The notes under the pieces: model-generated | The model's input: only the letters and a program-made list of their open reading frames with translations | Told to the model about the DNA's origin: nothing | Databases searched by the model: none | In this document: positions 11,111 to 20,735 of the stretch, piece by piece | Numbering within the stretch: the stretch's first letter is position 1 | Layout: each line of letters opens with the position of its first letter | Program-made: the position numbers and the translations under genes | Assembly: GCA_030512335.1 (NCBI GenBank) | Contig: JAULSU010000005.1 | Span: forward strand, 4,545,501 to 4,609,500 | Reading direction: 5' to 3' | Source of the DNA: Immersiella caudata | Lineage: Eukaryota > Ascomycota > Sordariomycetes > Sordariales > Lasiosphaeriaceae | Length of the DNA: 64,000 nt

Positions 11111-14100
11111 ATGTCACATTACAGCCATCCATCAGCGGTGGGGTACCCACCCCCGAGCGCCTTCCCACCTCCTTCCTTCCACCAAGGCGACCATGTTTCA
11201 CAAGTTCCGCCCCGCCTTCAAGCAAAAGCTGGAGCCCTCTCACAAGGTGGTGGTCTGCAAGCATGCGCGGAAATCGGATATGGTCACCCCGAACCTAGCA
11301 AGGCTCAATTCGACCATGCTGATATCCCCCGCTTCTCCCCTCATCCCTGCCCCAACTCGTTCGCTCAGGTAAACGAGCGATGTTTCACACCTTCGCCGGC
11401 AAGCACTCCCCCAACGACGTACTCATATGGGCCGAACGGCTCCCTCACGCCAAAAAGCTCTCGCTCAAGTCTTCAAACAGCGCCTTCGGTCAGCGGAGTC
11501 AGCATTTGCCACACGGAGGACTCTCCTGGCCCTTCAACTTTGATCAGCAGTCGGCCCATGTCCCCGCTGAAGGCGTTGAGGTCGCGCACTCCCTTCGAGC
11601 CCAGATCGAAATCACCTTTCCCTTACGAAAGGCCCCAAGCTAGAGGTCCACTGCACTTGATGCGGCCGCAGTCCCCACGGGCAAGGCCGCAATCACCCCT
11701 TCATCGGCATCAAACACCCGCCCCCAGACCCCAATCACCACTGGGCCCGCCCCGAGGCCAGCCTAACCCGCAAACCGGGTCAAGACCCGTCGGTACCGGA
11801 GGGGCCGGACTCGGCCTCGTTCAAAGCATTGATCAATCGCTAGAGGATCTTCGACAACTGGAAGCAGGGCAGTTATGTCAGGAACAAGAGAACCAAGCGG
11901 AAGTTTCCCAGGAATACCTTCCAGAAACACCCGGCTTCCGTCCGTTTCCTCCGCCGAACGTGGAATTTCATCAGGGTATCGAGGCGGCTGTCAGTGCTGC
12001 AACGCATTGCCGCAACAAGGCCGCGTCTCCGGTGGTAGACGAAGACATGTCGTACGACTCATTTCCCGTCGCGAGCTGCGAGATTCTCACTAACAGAATA
12101 TCAGCAGCCCCAAAGACTCCCCGCCTGGCCAAGACTACGCACCGTCGCCTGAGAGCCAGGACGACACCATGACTGGGTTATCAGATGTCGACCAGCTGTC
12201 TCCGGCCAGCAACGACAGCGATGAGGCCCTCTCAAGGAAGGCAGGTCGAGCTTTCCGCACCATTCTGGACCTTGAGTTCGACACCCGTCTTGGGATCTCT
12301 CAGCCGCCAGACGATCTCATCGACGACCTCGCTACCCTACTCAACCGAATGGAGCTGTTCCTCAAGCGCTACGAGTCCCATGGGTACGTCACAGCGGTCA
12401 ACAACCCAGCATTGAGCCCGAACGGCTCCATCACAACTGCCACCAGCACTGGCGGCGCCAACACAGCCCCCACGGCCCGCAAACGGAGTGCGCAGGACCC
12501 AAGCAAGGACGAAGATTACGATGATGATGTGCAGGACGACGATCCTGACGACGATGGCGGGGGTGCTGATGTTGGAACTAGAGAGCGAACTAACAGGAAG
12601 AAAAACAAGACTGAGCAGTTCGCATGTCCATTTCGGAAAAGAAATCCGCTCAGATTCAACATCCGCGATTGTGAGCACTGTTGTAAAGCGCCATTCAAGA
12701 ATATGGCGGAATTGAAGTGAGTACCTTCTGCGTCTTCAGACGTTGCTTCATTCTAACAGAATTAGAAAACATCTTCGGCATTACCACCAACAAAAAGAGA
12801 TCAAGATCAGATGCCCACGATGTCACGCAAGGTTCTCAACACCTGAGGACTGCCAGGCTCACCTTAGGCAGGATCCCGCCAGAATTTGCTCGACGAGAGA
12901 CCGAGAGGGGTCCCCGGACTCCGACGCGGAGGAGACGATGACCGTGGCCGTGGGCGAGAGGCTTCGGAGCCGAGCCGAGCACTTCACCTGGATTTGTCTC
13001 TGGAAGGTCCTTTTCCCGGGTGATAAGGACGGAGACATTCCAAGTCCAGGTAAGCTTTCGTCTGTGTTTTTACATTACAAGACTCGAGGACTGACAAGCG
13101 GTAGACTTTGAAGCTCCTGTTGAGCTTCACGAGGTATTGCGGGAGCACGAAGACAGTCTCCCTTATCTTCAGACCAAGATCACGGCGGCTTTCGTCGCTT
13201 CAGTTCAAGGGGGCACCCCCTTCTTACCAGGCCTCGGCACCCAAACAATGGCGCATCCCTCACTTGACAACGTCCAGAACGCCGTCAAGGGCCACATGGA
13301 AGATGTGTTTCAACGGGCGAGTATCAATGCAACAGGCACGCCCATCCGCTCCAGACGAACGCCTGGTTCCCAGGCCCCAGGCACAAGCACCAGACGGCCC
13401 TTGTCATCAACCGGTTCGCGGACGCCATCTTCTCTCACAAGCCCACGGCCGTCCTCGACTGTCAGCGCGAGCACAGCTTCCAGCTCCGTGCCTCGACCCA
13501 TTCGTCCAGGGCCTCCACACGGCGGCCGATCGACACCTGGAAGTACTGGTACAACTTCACCCACACCGTCCCGGCACTCATCATATTCCAACTTGGGTCC
13601 CCATCTGAACCGTTCTCGATCCAGCCGAGGCCTATTTGTGGATAATGTCTCCGATCACGGCAGTCAGCCACCTGGGGCCATCCACCACCCTTCCATGGTC
13701 CCCATATATCCAAGCATGGCGCCAGTCCCCAGCGCACCATCCACTGCGCTGCCAGTCCCGAGCCTGGGGATGCAACCTCCGGCTTCCTTCTCGGTGGCGC
13801 CTGACCCGAGTCGAGCCCGCAGCGGCCGAAACATACCGCAGCTGCCCCAGAACCCGCAAACGTATGCGCAGAGAATCGCGCAGCATCAGCCGCAAGTCGG
13901 CGAGAACTATGGTAGCGCGAATCTCGATATTGGTGGTGCTGGATTTCCTGACAGCAGCACAATGCAGTTTCCCCTGGCGCACGACATGAACTGGTCTGGC
14001 CCTGCCTACCCAAGGCCGTCGTCGAGCCCTGACGACCTCACCAATTGCTTTCCCGACACAGTTCATGGAACGCAGGCAAGTCTCGATGATCTGATAGAGC

Positions 14101-14204
14101 GGTCGCGTGGAACAGGGTGGTCGGCGGATGTGTTGGGAGCCGGGTACGGAGCGGGACACGGAACCATCCCTGGGAGGCCCGGACCGGGTGGGATGTCGGG
14201 TTGA
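11111..14204 (+). CDS. large C2H2-type zinc-finger protein, probable nuclear regulator
   Basis: Four exons (11111-12051, 12105-12716, 12766-13049, 13105-14204) join in phase to 978 residues. Intron 1 is only 53 bp, with CTAAC near its 3' end, and intron 2 ends TTCTAACAGAATTAG. Residues about 1-320 are disordered and rich in Pro, Ser and Arg, with SP motifs. An acidic stretch with many D residues (EDYDDDVQDDDPDDDGG) precedes the finger block. That block reads CPFRKRNPLRFNIRDCEHCC, then FKNMAELKKHLRHYH, then IRCPRCHARFSTPEDCQAHL. This irregular pair of fingers, starting ACPFRKRNP, is a recognised fungal arrangement found in many Sordariomycete proteins of unknown role. The C-terminal 350 residues are again low complexity (Ser/Pro/Thr). 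The start is the first ATG of the long frame; a later start is possible. Confidence 0.8.
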
Positions 14205-14700
14205 GACCGGGCGAGCCATGGGCGCACATGTAAATTTCATCTCTCCCTTGAATCGCGAATTGATGCAGACGTTTGTGCATTGCTTCCTTTCTCGACCACT
14301 TGCAGCTGCATCCTCAACGACAGCGAACCACAAGGGACGCGGGGATGTGATGAGCGTGCACGGGGGGCACCAGTTGGTCATTCGCTGGGCGGTGAACCCC
14401 TGTTGCTTCCCCGGTGGACGCGTTGGGGTCAAGGCCGGCGTACCCGGCCCCACCCCCCTCGGGGCTAGGCCCGTCCCGAAGACGGTCTAGCGGGGACTGG
14501 CGGGGTCGTCACTTGTGCGGCGGGGCGTAGCTGAGATGGCTGACAGGCACTCCAGCGCACTCGCCAAACTCTGGTGTGCTCGTCGAGGCAATCTTCTTTC
14601 TCCCTCGACGGTGTCACAACTGATCGCACAACGGCTGCGTTCTTCCAATCTCGGCAACCTTTCTATCCCACTGCGGCGCCGTCACACAGTGTTGCGCATC
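14205..14700. other. intergenic spacer
   Basis: No supported gene. The frame of the following pseudogene is open upstream to 14515, but the family-like start is the ATG at 14701. Confidence 0.4.
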
Positions 14701-15896
14701 ATGCCCGGGAACGGTGCTGAAGATGATGTGGGGCCGATCGAGATCCTCCCAGCGTCGCATTGGGCGACTCAGGTAATCCCTCCAGTTTAATCCCTTCCTG
14801 GCGACGCTAATTCCCACTCTTGCAGACAGCCGACGTTGACGATGCCGATTCGACTTTTGACTCGGCCGGGAGCGCGACGACCTCCCTGAGCGAGAATGCC
14901 CTCAACTACCGCGTGCTCTACGGCCGGACGTATCACAGCGAGCGAGGCAGTGCGAAGTACTGGGCGGCCAACGATGCGAAGGCGAACGAGTCGATGGATT
15001 TTGCGCATCACTTGAACTTGTTGCTGTTTGACGGGAAGATCTACTAGTCGCCTCTGGACAAGGGTATCAAGAGGGTCTCGGATGTTGGGACGGGGGCGGG
15101 GAATTAGGCGTTTGACTTTGCCGATGAGTTTCCCGAGTGCGAAGTCATTGGCACGGATATCTCGCCCATCCAGCCGAGTTGGGTGCCTCCCAATCTCAAA
15201 TTGTAGGTTCCCTTTCACTGGTATCCGCGACAGCATTGCCTGGTTGAACACAACTAACAAATCAAGTTGACAGCGAAATCTAAGACTGCACGCAGACCTG
15301 GTTCTTCCCCGACAACTCCCTCGACTTTGTACACATCCGCTGGCTCATCGGCTCCATCCCCGACTGGAACGCCCTCTTCGCTGAGGCCTACCGCGTCCTG
15401 AAACCAGGCGGATGGCTCGAAAACATCGAGCCGACCGATCGCATCGAAGGCGCCGACGGAGGTATCAAGCCGACGGACGCCCTCGGCCAGTGGCATCAGA
15501 TTTTCCGAGCGGGAGAGGATATTATCGGGAGCCCGTTTGACTTATTTGATACGGGGACGCAGAAGAAGGCGTTTGAGGCGGTGGGTTTTGAGGAGATACA
15601 GAGCAAGGATATCACTGTGAGTCTCCTTTTCCATCATCACAAGCGGCGTGTACTGATAGTTGTAGATCCCTCTGAGCCAATGGGCCAAAAAGCCAAAGTG
15701 GAAGGAAATCGGCATGGCGCCGTAAGCGCACTTTGCTCATGACACGGAGGGCTTCTTGTTGTTTGTTGCGGCCACGCAGGGATGGAGAGAAGAGGTTGAG
15801 GTTTATATCAAGCTGGCGCATCAGGCGGTGAGGAGTATTAAAAAGAGGGCGCTGTTTGCGGAGAGGGTTGTGTGGGGGCGGAAGCCGGAAGCTTGA
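14701..15896 (+). pseudogene. LaeA-like methyltransferase pseudogene
   Basis: The frame is that of a LaeA-like methyltransferase. Exon 1 is 14701-14772 (MPGNGAEDDVGPIEILPAS). After a short intron come ALNYRVLYGRTYHSERGSA, motif I as RVSDVGTGAGN, then PECEVIGTDISPIQPSW, SLDFVHIRWLIGSIPDW, YRVLKPGGWLENIEP and a C-terminal WREEVEVYIKLAHQAV and VVWGRKPEA. In-frame stops interrupt it at 15045-15047 (TAG where family members carry a sense codon, probably CAG), 15105-15107 (TAG directly after motif I, where Trp is usual), 15281-15283 (TAA) and 15723-15725 (TAA before HFAHDTEGF). Motif I also has Ser where Leu is normal. Introns near 15207-15267 and 15617-15665 still look functional. Decay therefore looks recent and driven by point mutation. 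It is a distant paralogue of the intact gene at 0.5-1.9 kb. Confidence 0.85.
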
Positions 15897-16016
15897 GTGT
15901 GCTTGGGTCTCTTGTGAGACCTTCGTGAGACTTGGATGGGTTCAGCGTTGTGTTCAGCGGGTTGCTTTTCAGCTAGTTTTGGCTCGGGCATTTTTGTTTT
16001 AGCGAGCGTGCTATTG

Positions 16017-16769
16017 CTAGCGTTGTCTATTATGCATCTCTATCCCGTTTATTTCTATCCCAACCGCTCTTCGTAGGTCACCTCCCCGAAGGCTTTTTCC
16101 GCCTCGAACCCGTCGAATGTACCCTGGGCAACTTCCTTTCTGAGCTCCGGCCGATGCCGCTCTCTGGCCGGCGGTTTTCGTCGCCCTACGCAGTTCCAAG
16201 TCAGTTGCAGTCAGGAGATGGCCTCCGCAGCGGCAAGCACTCACCGACTCGATCCAAGTCAACGGATCTCCCCAAGATTCTTTCCGCCTCGCCGCCAACA
16301 TCCGGGCATCACAACTCGACTCCGCCTCGCCCCTCGCATCCCCACTCGCATTCCTCAGCTTCGCATAAACAGGCAGCTCGAGCGAGAGACCGAAATCGCA
16401 GCGAACGCCAGAGACGAAAACCGCGGCGGTTATGAGGCTGGCAAGGACGTCGGGCGGGGAGGGTGTTGTGCCTGCTGCGTTGAAGCCGATTGTTGAGCCC
16501 GATAGGATCTGCTTGTCATCGATGGTTAGCATCAGCGACGGTATCTGCGTTCGGGCCAGCATCGGCGTCGAGCCTGCCGAAAAGGGTGCACTTACGAAGG
16601 CGACCACGGTCAGGATGGCTTCCACATCGAGTCCGACTATTGATTTCCTGCTGGCGAGTCGCAGCGCAATGACGATGCCGAATAGCGCCCAAGGTAGCAT
16701 CCCGGTCGGCGAGTCGCGGGTGCGCGGGGGCAGCGCGGTGGACTCCATGTCGGCCATGGCAACAATCAA
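16017..16769 (-). CDS. uncertain gene, possible small membrane protein
   Basis: The minus-strand frame begins MIVAMADMESTALPPRTRDS and contains hydrophobic stretches (GMLPWALFGIVIALRLAS, EAILTVVAFV, DVLASLITAAVFVSGV). A good intron seems to interrupt it: donor GTAAGT at about 16596 downwards, CTAACC, then an AAG acceptor. A second donor, GTGAGT, follows WGDPLTWIES near 16247. The open frame may therefore not be the real protein. The start resembles the first helix of rhodopsin-like fungal proteins, but the remaining family motifs are missing. It may be a fragment or a real, unrecognised gene. Confidence 0.3.
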   Translation of the reverse strand: MIVAMADMESTALPPRTRDSPTGMLPWALFGIVIALRLASRKSIVGLDVEAILTVVAFVSAPFSAGSTPMLARTQIPSLMLTIDDKQILSGSTIGFNAAGTTPSPPDVLASLITAAVFVSGVRCDFGLSLELPVYAKLRNASGDARGEAESSCDARMLAARRKESWGDPLTWIESVSACRCGGHLLTATDLELRRATKTAGQRAASAGAQKGSCPGYIRRVRGGKSLRGGDLRRAVGIEINGIEMHNRQR

Positions 16770-17930
16770 CCACTTCTCTGTCGTCAGTGATATGTTTGGA
16801 CAAGAGAATCAAGGAAGCAGAATCCCCTTTGTCAAAAGTTGAAAAGGGGGTGTCCGCGAAATTTGACCCCTCGCCAAAACATTGAGCCAGGGGCACAAGG
16901 TGGACAGTGACCATCCCGGTCCGGTCATCTCGATTCCGGGATACCGAACAAACGGTTGGCTCGTCGGAGAAAAAGCAAAACCGGGTCACTGGGCCTAGTC
17001 TTGAGCCAAATTCGGAAAGGCGCCAGCAGCGTCTTGGATCTCCTTTGCGGAAAGTAAACAAAACTCTTGTTTTCACCGCTTCCGTTTCAGGGGGAGGCAT
17101 TCTTTCAGGGGTAAAATTTGGCGGAAATTGTGGGGCTGGCAGGATTTGGACCAATGCGCACTAGCTTTGAGAGGATGGTTTTGTTTGGCTGTTCGGAAAG
17201 ATGGCTATCTGGTATTGAGACTGATGTTAACATTGGTGACGTTGCCCTGTTTGTCGTGTGGTCCATTATCGCTTCATCGTGGGGGTCTCCCCAGTCTTGG
17301 CCGCTCCTGACGCTGGTCTCGGAAATCCAGGGGTCCGCTCTCCTCGCCAAGGCCAGGAGAACAGCCCGGCATCGTGCACTTATGAGCCGAGAAGACTTCT
17401 GCATTTTTTCGGTACGGAGAAACAACGAAAAGTATCATACCCGGGCTGTTTTATAGATCGAGGTATATTTCCGGCCGTATCCGGTGTGACCACGATGGTA
17501 AGGGCAGCCACCATTGCCGACGCTCTTGTGGATATGGACGGCCCGTACTTGGGTTAGGTCGTAGGGTAGCGCTGGTGAAACGCTGCTGACTGGAGCCCCC
17601 GCCCACTTCGCGCGGCAGAGCCTGGCCGTTTATTGCCTGAAATGGTTCCCGCTGGCACGCTGCCAGTCGCTTATTCTGCGCGATCCTGTTGGAGAGCGAA
17701 CACGGGAGAGTGACGGGGATGATATCTCCTGCCGAGTCTGTCAGTGTGGGGTGGTATGCTTGAACACCAGGTACGATGAGGGCGAAGTAGAGGGCGCAGA
17801 TCAGGCCGCATAGCAGGGAGTAGAGCAGGGCAAACGGGCACAAAACGGGCATATTCCCATGTGCCGTGCGACTAGGTTTTCATCCTTTTCCGAGCGCAAT
17901 CCTCCCGAGTTGCATCGCAAGTACAGCGCC
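16770..17930. other. intergenic region upstream of the P450
   Basis: Only short, mutually overlapping open frames without family features occur. The 3' part must hold the P450 promoter. No obvious TATA element or conserved site was seen. Confidence 0.45.
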
Positions 17931-19709
17931 ATGGATCCGGAAACAACAAGCTTTTTGCGAGGGGTGTTCTCATGGAATTCGGCCCTCACTCTTGTCGGCG
18001 TGTGGTTTGGGTACCGTCTGCTTCTCGCGCTATACAACATCTCGCCGTTTCATCCGCTCGCTCGGTTTCCTGGGCCGAAGATCGCAGCGGCGAGTTATTT
18101 GTACGAGGCGTGGCATGACTGGATTCTTGTTGGGCGGTATGGACACAAGATTCGAGAGATGCATGAGCGATATGGTACCCCTTTATCTTTCTCCCCCTTT
18201 TCAGCTTCCCCCTTTTCCTTCCATTCTATTCCGCTCTCATTCTTCCACCACCTAGTCTGATAAGCCATAGGCCCCATCGTCCGCATCAACCCCGACGAAC
18301 TCCACTGCAACGACCCCCTCTTCGTCGACGAAATCTACGCTGGCCCCGGCCGCCCCCGCGATAAATGGCAACACCAACTCAACACCGGCGGCGCCGGCCC
18401 CGTCTCGGTAACCGGCTTCTCCACCGTCAACCACGACCTCCACCGCCTCCGCAGAGGCGCTCTGTCTCGCTTCTTCTCCCGCCAACAAACCCTCAAGCTC
18501 GAATCCGAAGTGTTCGATTTCGCAAATCTCACCATCGACAAACTTCTCAAATCCGCTGGGAAGCAACCCTTTGACATCAAGGAAACCTTCAACTGCTTCA
18601 CCGCCGATGTCATCTCGCAATACGCCTTTGGCGAGCCCATGGGTTTCGTCTCGCAGGAGGGATGGGAGCCGAATCTCGCCACCTGGGCAAAATCCTTTTT
18701 TAAGAGTGCGTACATGATGAGACATAACGCGCCCGCGAGGAAGATGGCGAATGTACTTCCGATGTTTGCGGATTACCTGGGGGAGGATGTGAAGGCGGTG
18801 ATGAGGCAGATGAATGTGGTGATTCCGGGGTATATTCGGCAGGCGTTGAAGGAGGAGGGGAATTCGAGGGGGAGGGTCTTTGCCGAGGTGGTGAAGGAGG
18901 GCAAGTTGCCCGAGGAGGAGATGACTATGTATCGGTTGTCGGGGGAGGGGTTTAATTTTTTGTTGGCGGGGACGGAGACTACGGCGGTAAGCCCTCCTTT
19001 TTCTGATCTGTGGGTGAGAGAGAAATGATGGGCAGAACTGAGAGGATAGGCATCCCTCACGGTAATCACGTATCACCTCCTCGCGCAACCCGCCATTTAC
19101 AACTGCCTCATGACCGACCTGGAAGGCCTCGCTCCCTCCAACCTCAAATGGACCGAACTCGAGCAGCGTCCCTACCTCTGGGCTCTCATCCAAGAGTCCC
19201 TCCGCATGATGCCCGGTGTATCCCACCGCTCAGCACGCATCGCTCGCCACGAAGATTTAGTCTACACGAGCCAGGACGGAAACACGGAGTGGGTGATTCC
19301 CCGGGGGACGCCCATCGGTATGACGTCCATGATCAACCATTGGGATACGGGGCTTTTCCCGAACCCGAACGAGTTCATCCCGGATAGGTTTCTGGAAGAT
19401 GGGAAGCCGAACTATAAGCTTGCAAAGTATTTGATCGCGTTCGGGAAGGGGAGTCGGAGTTGTATTGGAGAGAAGTGAGTACCAAGTTCATTACCCCCGA
19501 ATGCCCCTGAGTTGCATGAGGCAGGACTAACAAGCACGGGCAGTCTGGCATACTGCGAGCTCTACATCATGACAGCGTTGATGGCTATGCGCGTAATTCC
19601 TAGGGCGAAACTATACGACACGACGATTGAGGATTTGACGTATGATCACGATTTGATTGTGGTGCAGACAAAGAAGGGGTCGATTTCGGTCAAGGTCAAG
19701 ATTGAGTAG
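17931..19709 (+). CDS. cytochrome P450 monooxygenase, trichodiene-oxygenase-like
   Basis: Four exons (17931-18174, 18271-18986, 19050-19474, 19544-19709) join in phase to 516 residues, the usual length for a microsomal fungal P450. An N-terminal membrane anchor (SALTLVGVWFGYRLLLALY) is followed by the proline-rich hinge HPLARFPGPKIAAAS. The I-helix oxygen-binding motif AGTETTA ends at residue 320. The K-helix ExxR is ESLR at 369-372. The PERF-like segment is FIPDRF. The heme loop FGKGSRSCIG places the axial cysteine at about 458. Overall layout and N-terminal motifs resemble the group around trichodiene oxygenases and related CYPs, but this group is large and the substrate cannot be read. There is no terpene synthase or other backbone enzyme in the window. 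The neighbour downstream is convergent. Confidence 0.92.
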
Positions 19710-19890
19710 CCTGAAGTGGTATTGAGGTGCTGCTTGAAGGCCTGATACCCGGGAAATGGAAGGATATTAATCTCAGCTTCGAAGATACAAATGTCCCAGG
19801 CTTGGCAGAACCATCCAACCCTGCGTCAAATGCTGTGTGTTCGTTAGGACCATGTCATTGCCGTGATGAATTTGGTGACAGAGACATACC

Positions 19891-20115
19891 TCAGCACGGC
19901 ACACCAATGGGATAGTAGCCACAGGCTTCAGGCCCACCGCCGATGCACTGGAACGAGCGAAACTGTCCGCCAAGGCAAAGACTGCGTCCGGGGCAAGCGC
20001 GGGCGGCTTCGATGTTGTTGGCGGGTTGAGGGGTGCAGGTCTCGATGCTGGTATCTGGCGTCGGGGCTGCCATGGCGACGGCAAACAGGGCCGTGAGAAG
20101 GGTGAAAAACTTCAT
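19891..20115 (-). CDS. small secreted cysteine-rich protein, candidate effector
   Basis: The product has 74 residues. An N-terminal signal peptide (MKFFTLLTALFAVAMAA) precedes a mature part of about 57 residues with six cysteines at 27, 41, 47, 57, 65 and 74, enough for three disulfides, and a final Cys at the very C-terminus. The mature part is Gly/Pro-rich (CLGGQFRSFQCIGGGPEAC). No known domain is recognised. Size, secretion signal and even cysteine number are those of secreted fungal effectors or antimicrobial peptides, but function is unproven. A consensus donor (GTATGT) starts one base after the stop codon, so the transcript may carry a 3' UTR intron. The gene converges on the P450, with 181 bp between the two stop codons. 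Confidence 0.72.
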   Translation of the reverse strand: MKFFTLLTALFAVAMAAPTPDTSIETCTPQPANNIEAARACPGRSLCLGGQFRSFQCIGGGPEACGYYPIGVPC

Positions 20116-20735
20116 ATTTGCGGTGTAGAGTCTGGCTGAGATGGGTGGCGAAGGGGTATGAGATCGGTCGAGCTGGAGGGATCATGGGGAGAAGAGGGGT
20201 GGAACTGTCATCGTTTAAGTGGTCCCGCCCTCTCTCGCCTGGGCTTCACTGTATACGCCACTTTCAATGCCCGTCTATTCGTAGTGAGATTGCAACTTCC
20301 TCCCGCTGCATCACAACATGACGCTAGAGTCTCCGATGCAGAGCACGAGAACCGTGCACAAACCAGTCCCTATCGATGTTGGAGAATACCTGTTTTGGGC
20401 ATAGTGGCTGACTTATACGCCGTTTTGAGCTTTCGAGGGGTGCTACGTCCCTGGGACTCGGGCCACGAGAAGGGGGAACTGCGTGCGCAGTCGCGCTTGC
20501 AACCAACCAATCAGGAGGAACCTAGTAAGCTGATCAATCAGGAATGGACACCTGATGCAACAAGAAGCGCTTGCCATTAGTCACCGTCACATATGATGGG
20601 TACTAGTTTCTTTTTGCCGGGCTGTTTAGGTCCTTCTTTCTTCCCCTGTTACCATCCTCGAAGATTCTGTTTCAGCACTTCTACTCGGCCTAGCAGCACA
20701 ACACCAGAAGGAATTTCGGAAGCAGGCGGGAGACA
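20116..20735. other. intergenic region between secreted peptide and HET gene
   Basis: This is a divergent promoter region for the secreted peptide (-) and the HET-ankyrin gene (+). No gene was seen. Confidence 0.5.

Noticed and set aside
13462..14453. Minus-strand frames opposite the C2H2 gene
   Set aside because: They are antisense to a long, in-phase coding exon with a consistent Ser/Pro-rich product on the plus strand.
18252..19226. Long minus-strand open frame (324 codons) opposite the P450
   Set aside because: It is antisense to well-supported P450 exons, His/Arg/Leu-rich and without family features; it is a shadow of GC-biased coding sequence.
509..19709. Secondary-metabolite cluster made of two methyltransferases and the P450
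   Set aside because: No PKS, NRPS, terpene synthase or other backbone enzyme is present. One methyltransferase is dead, and unrelated genes intervene.
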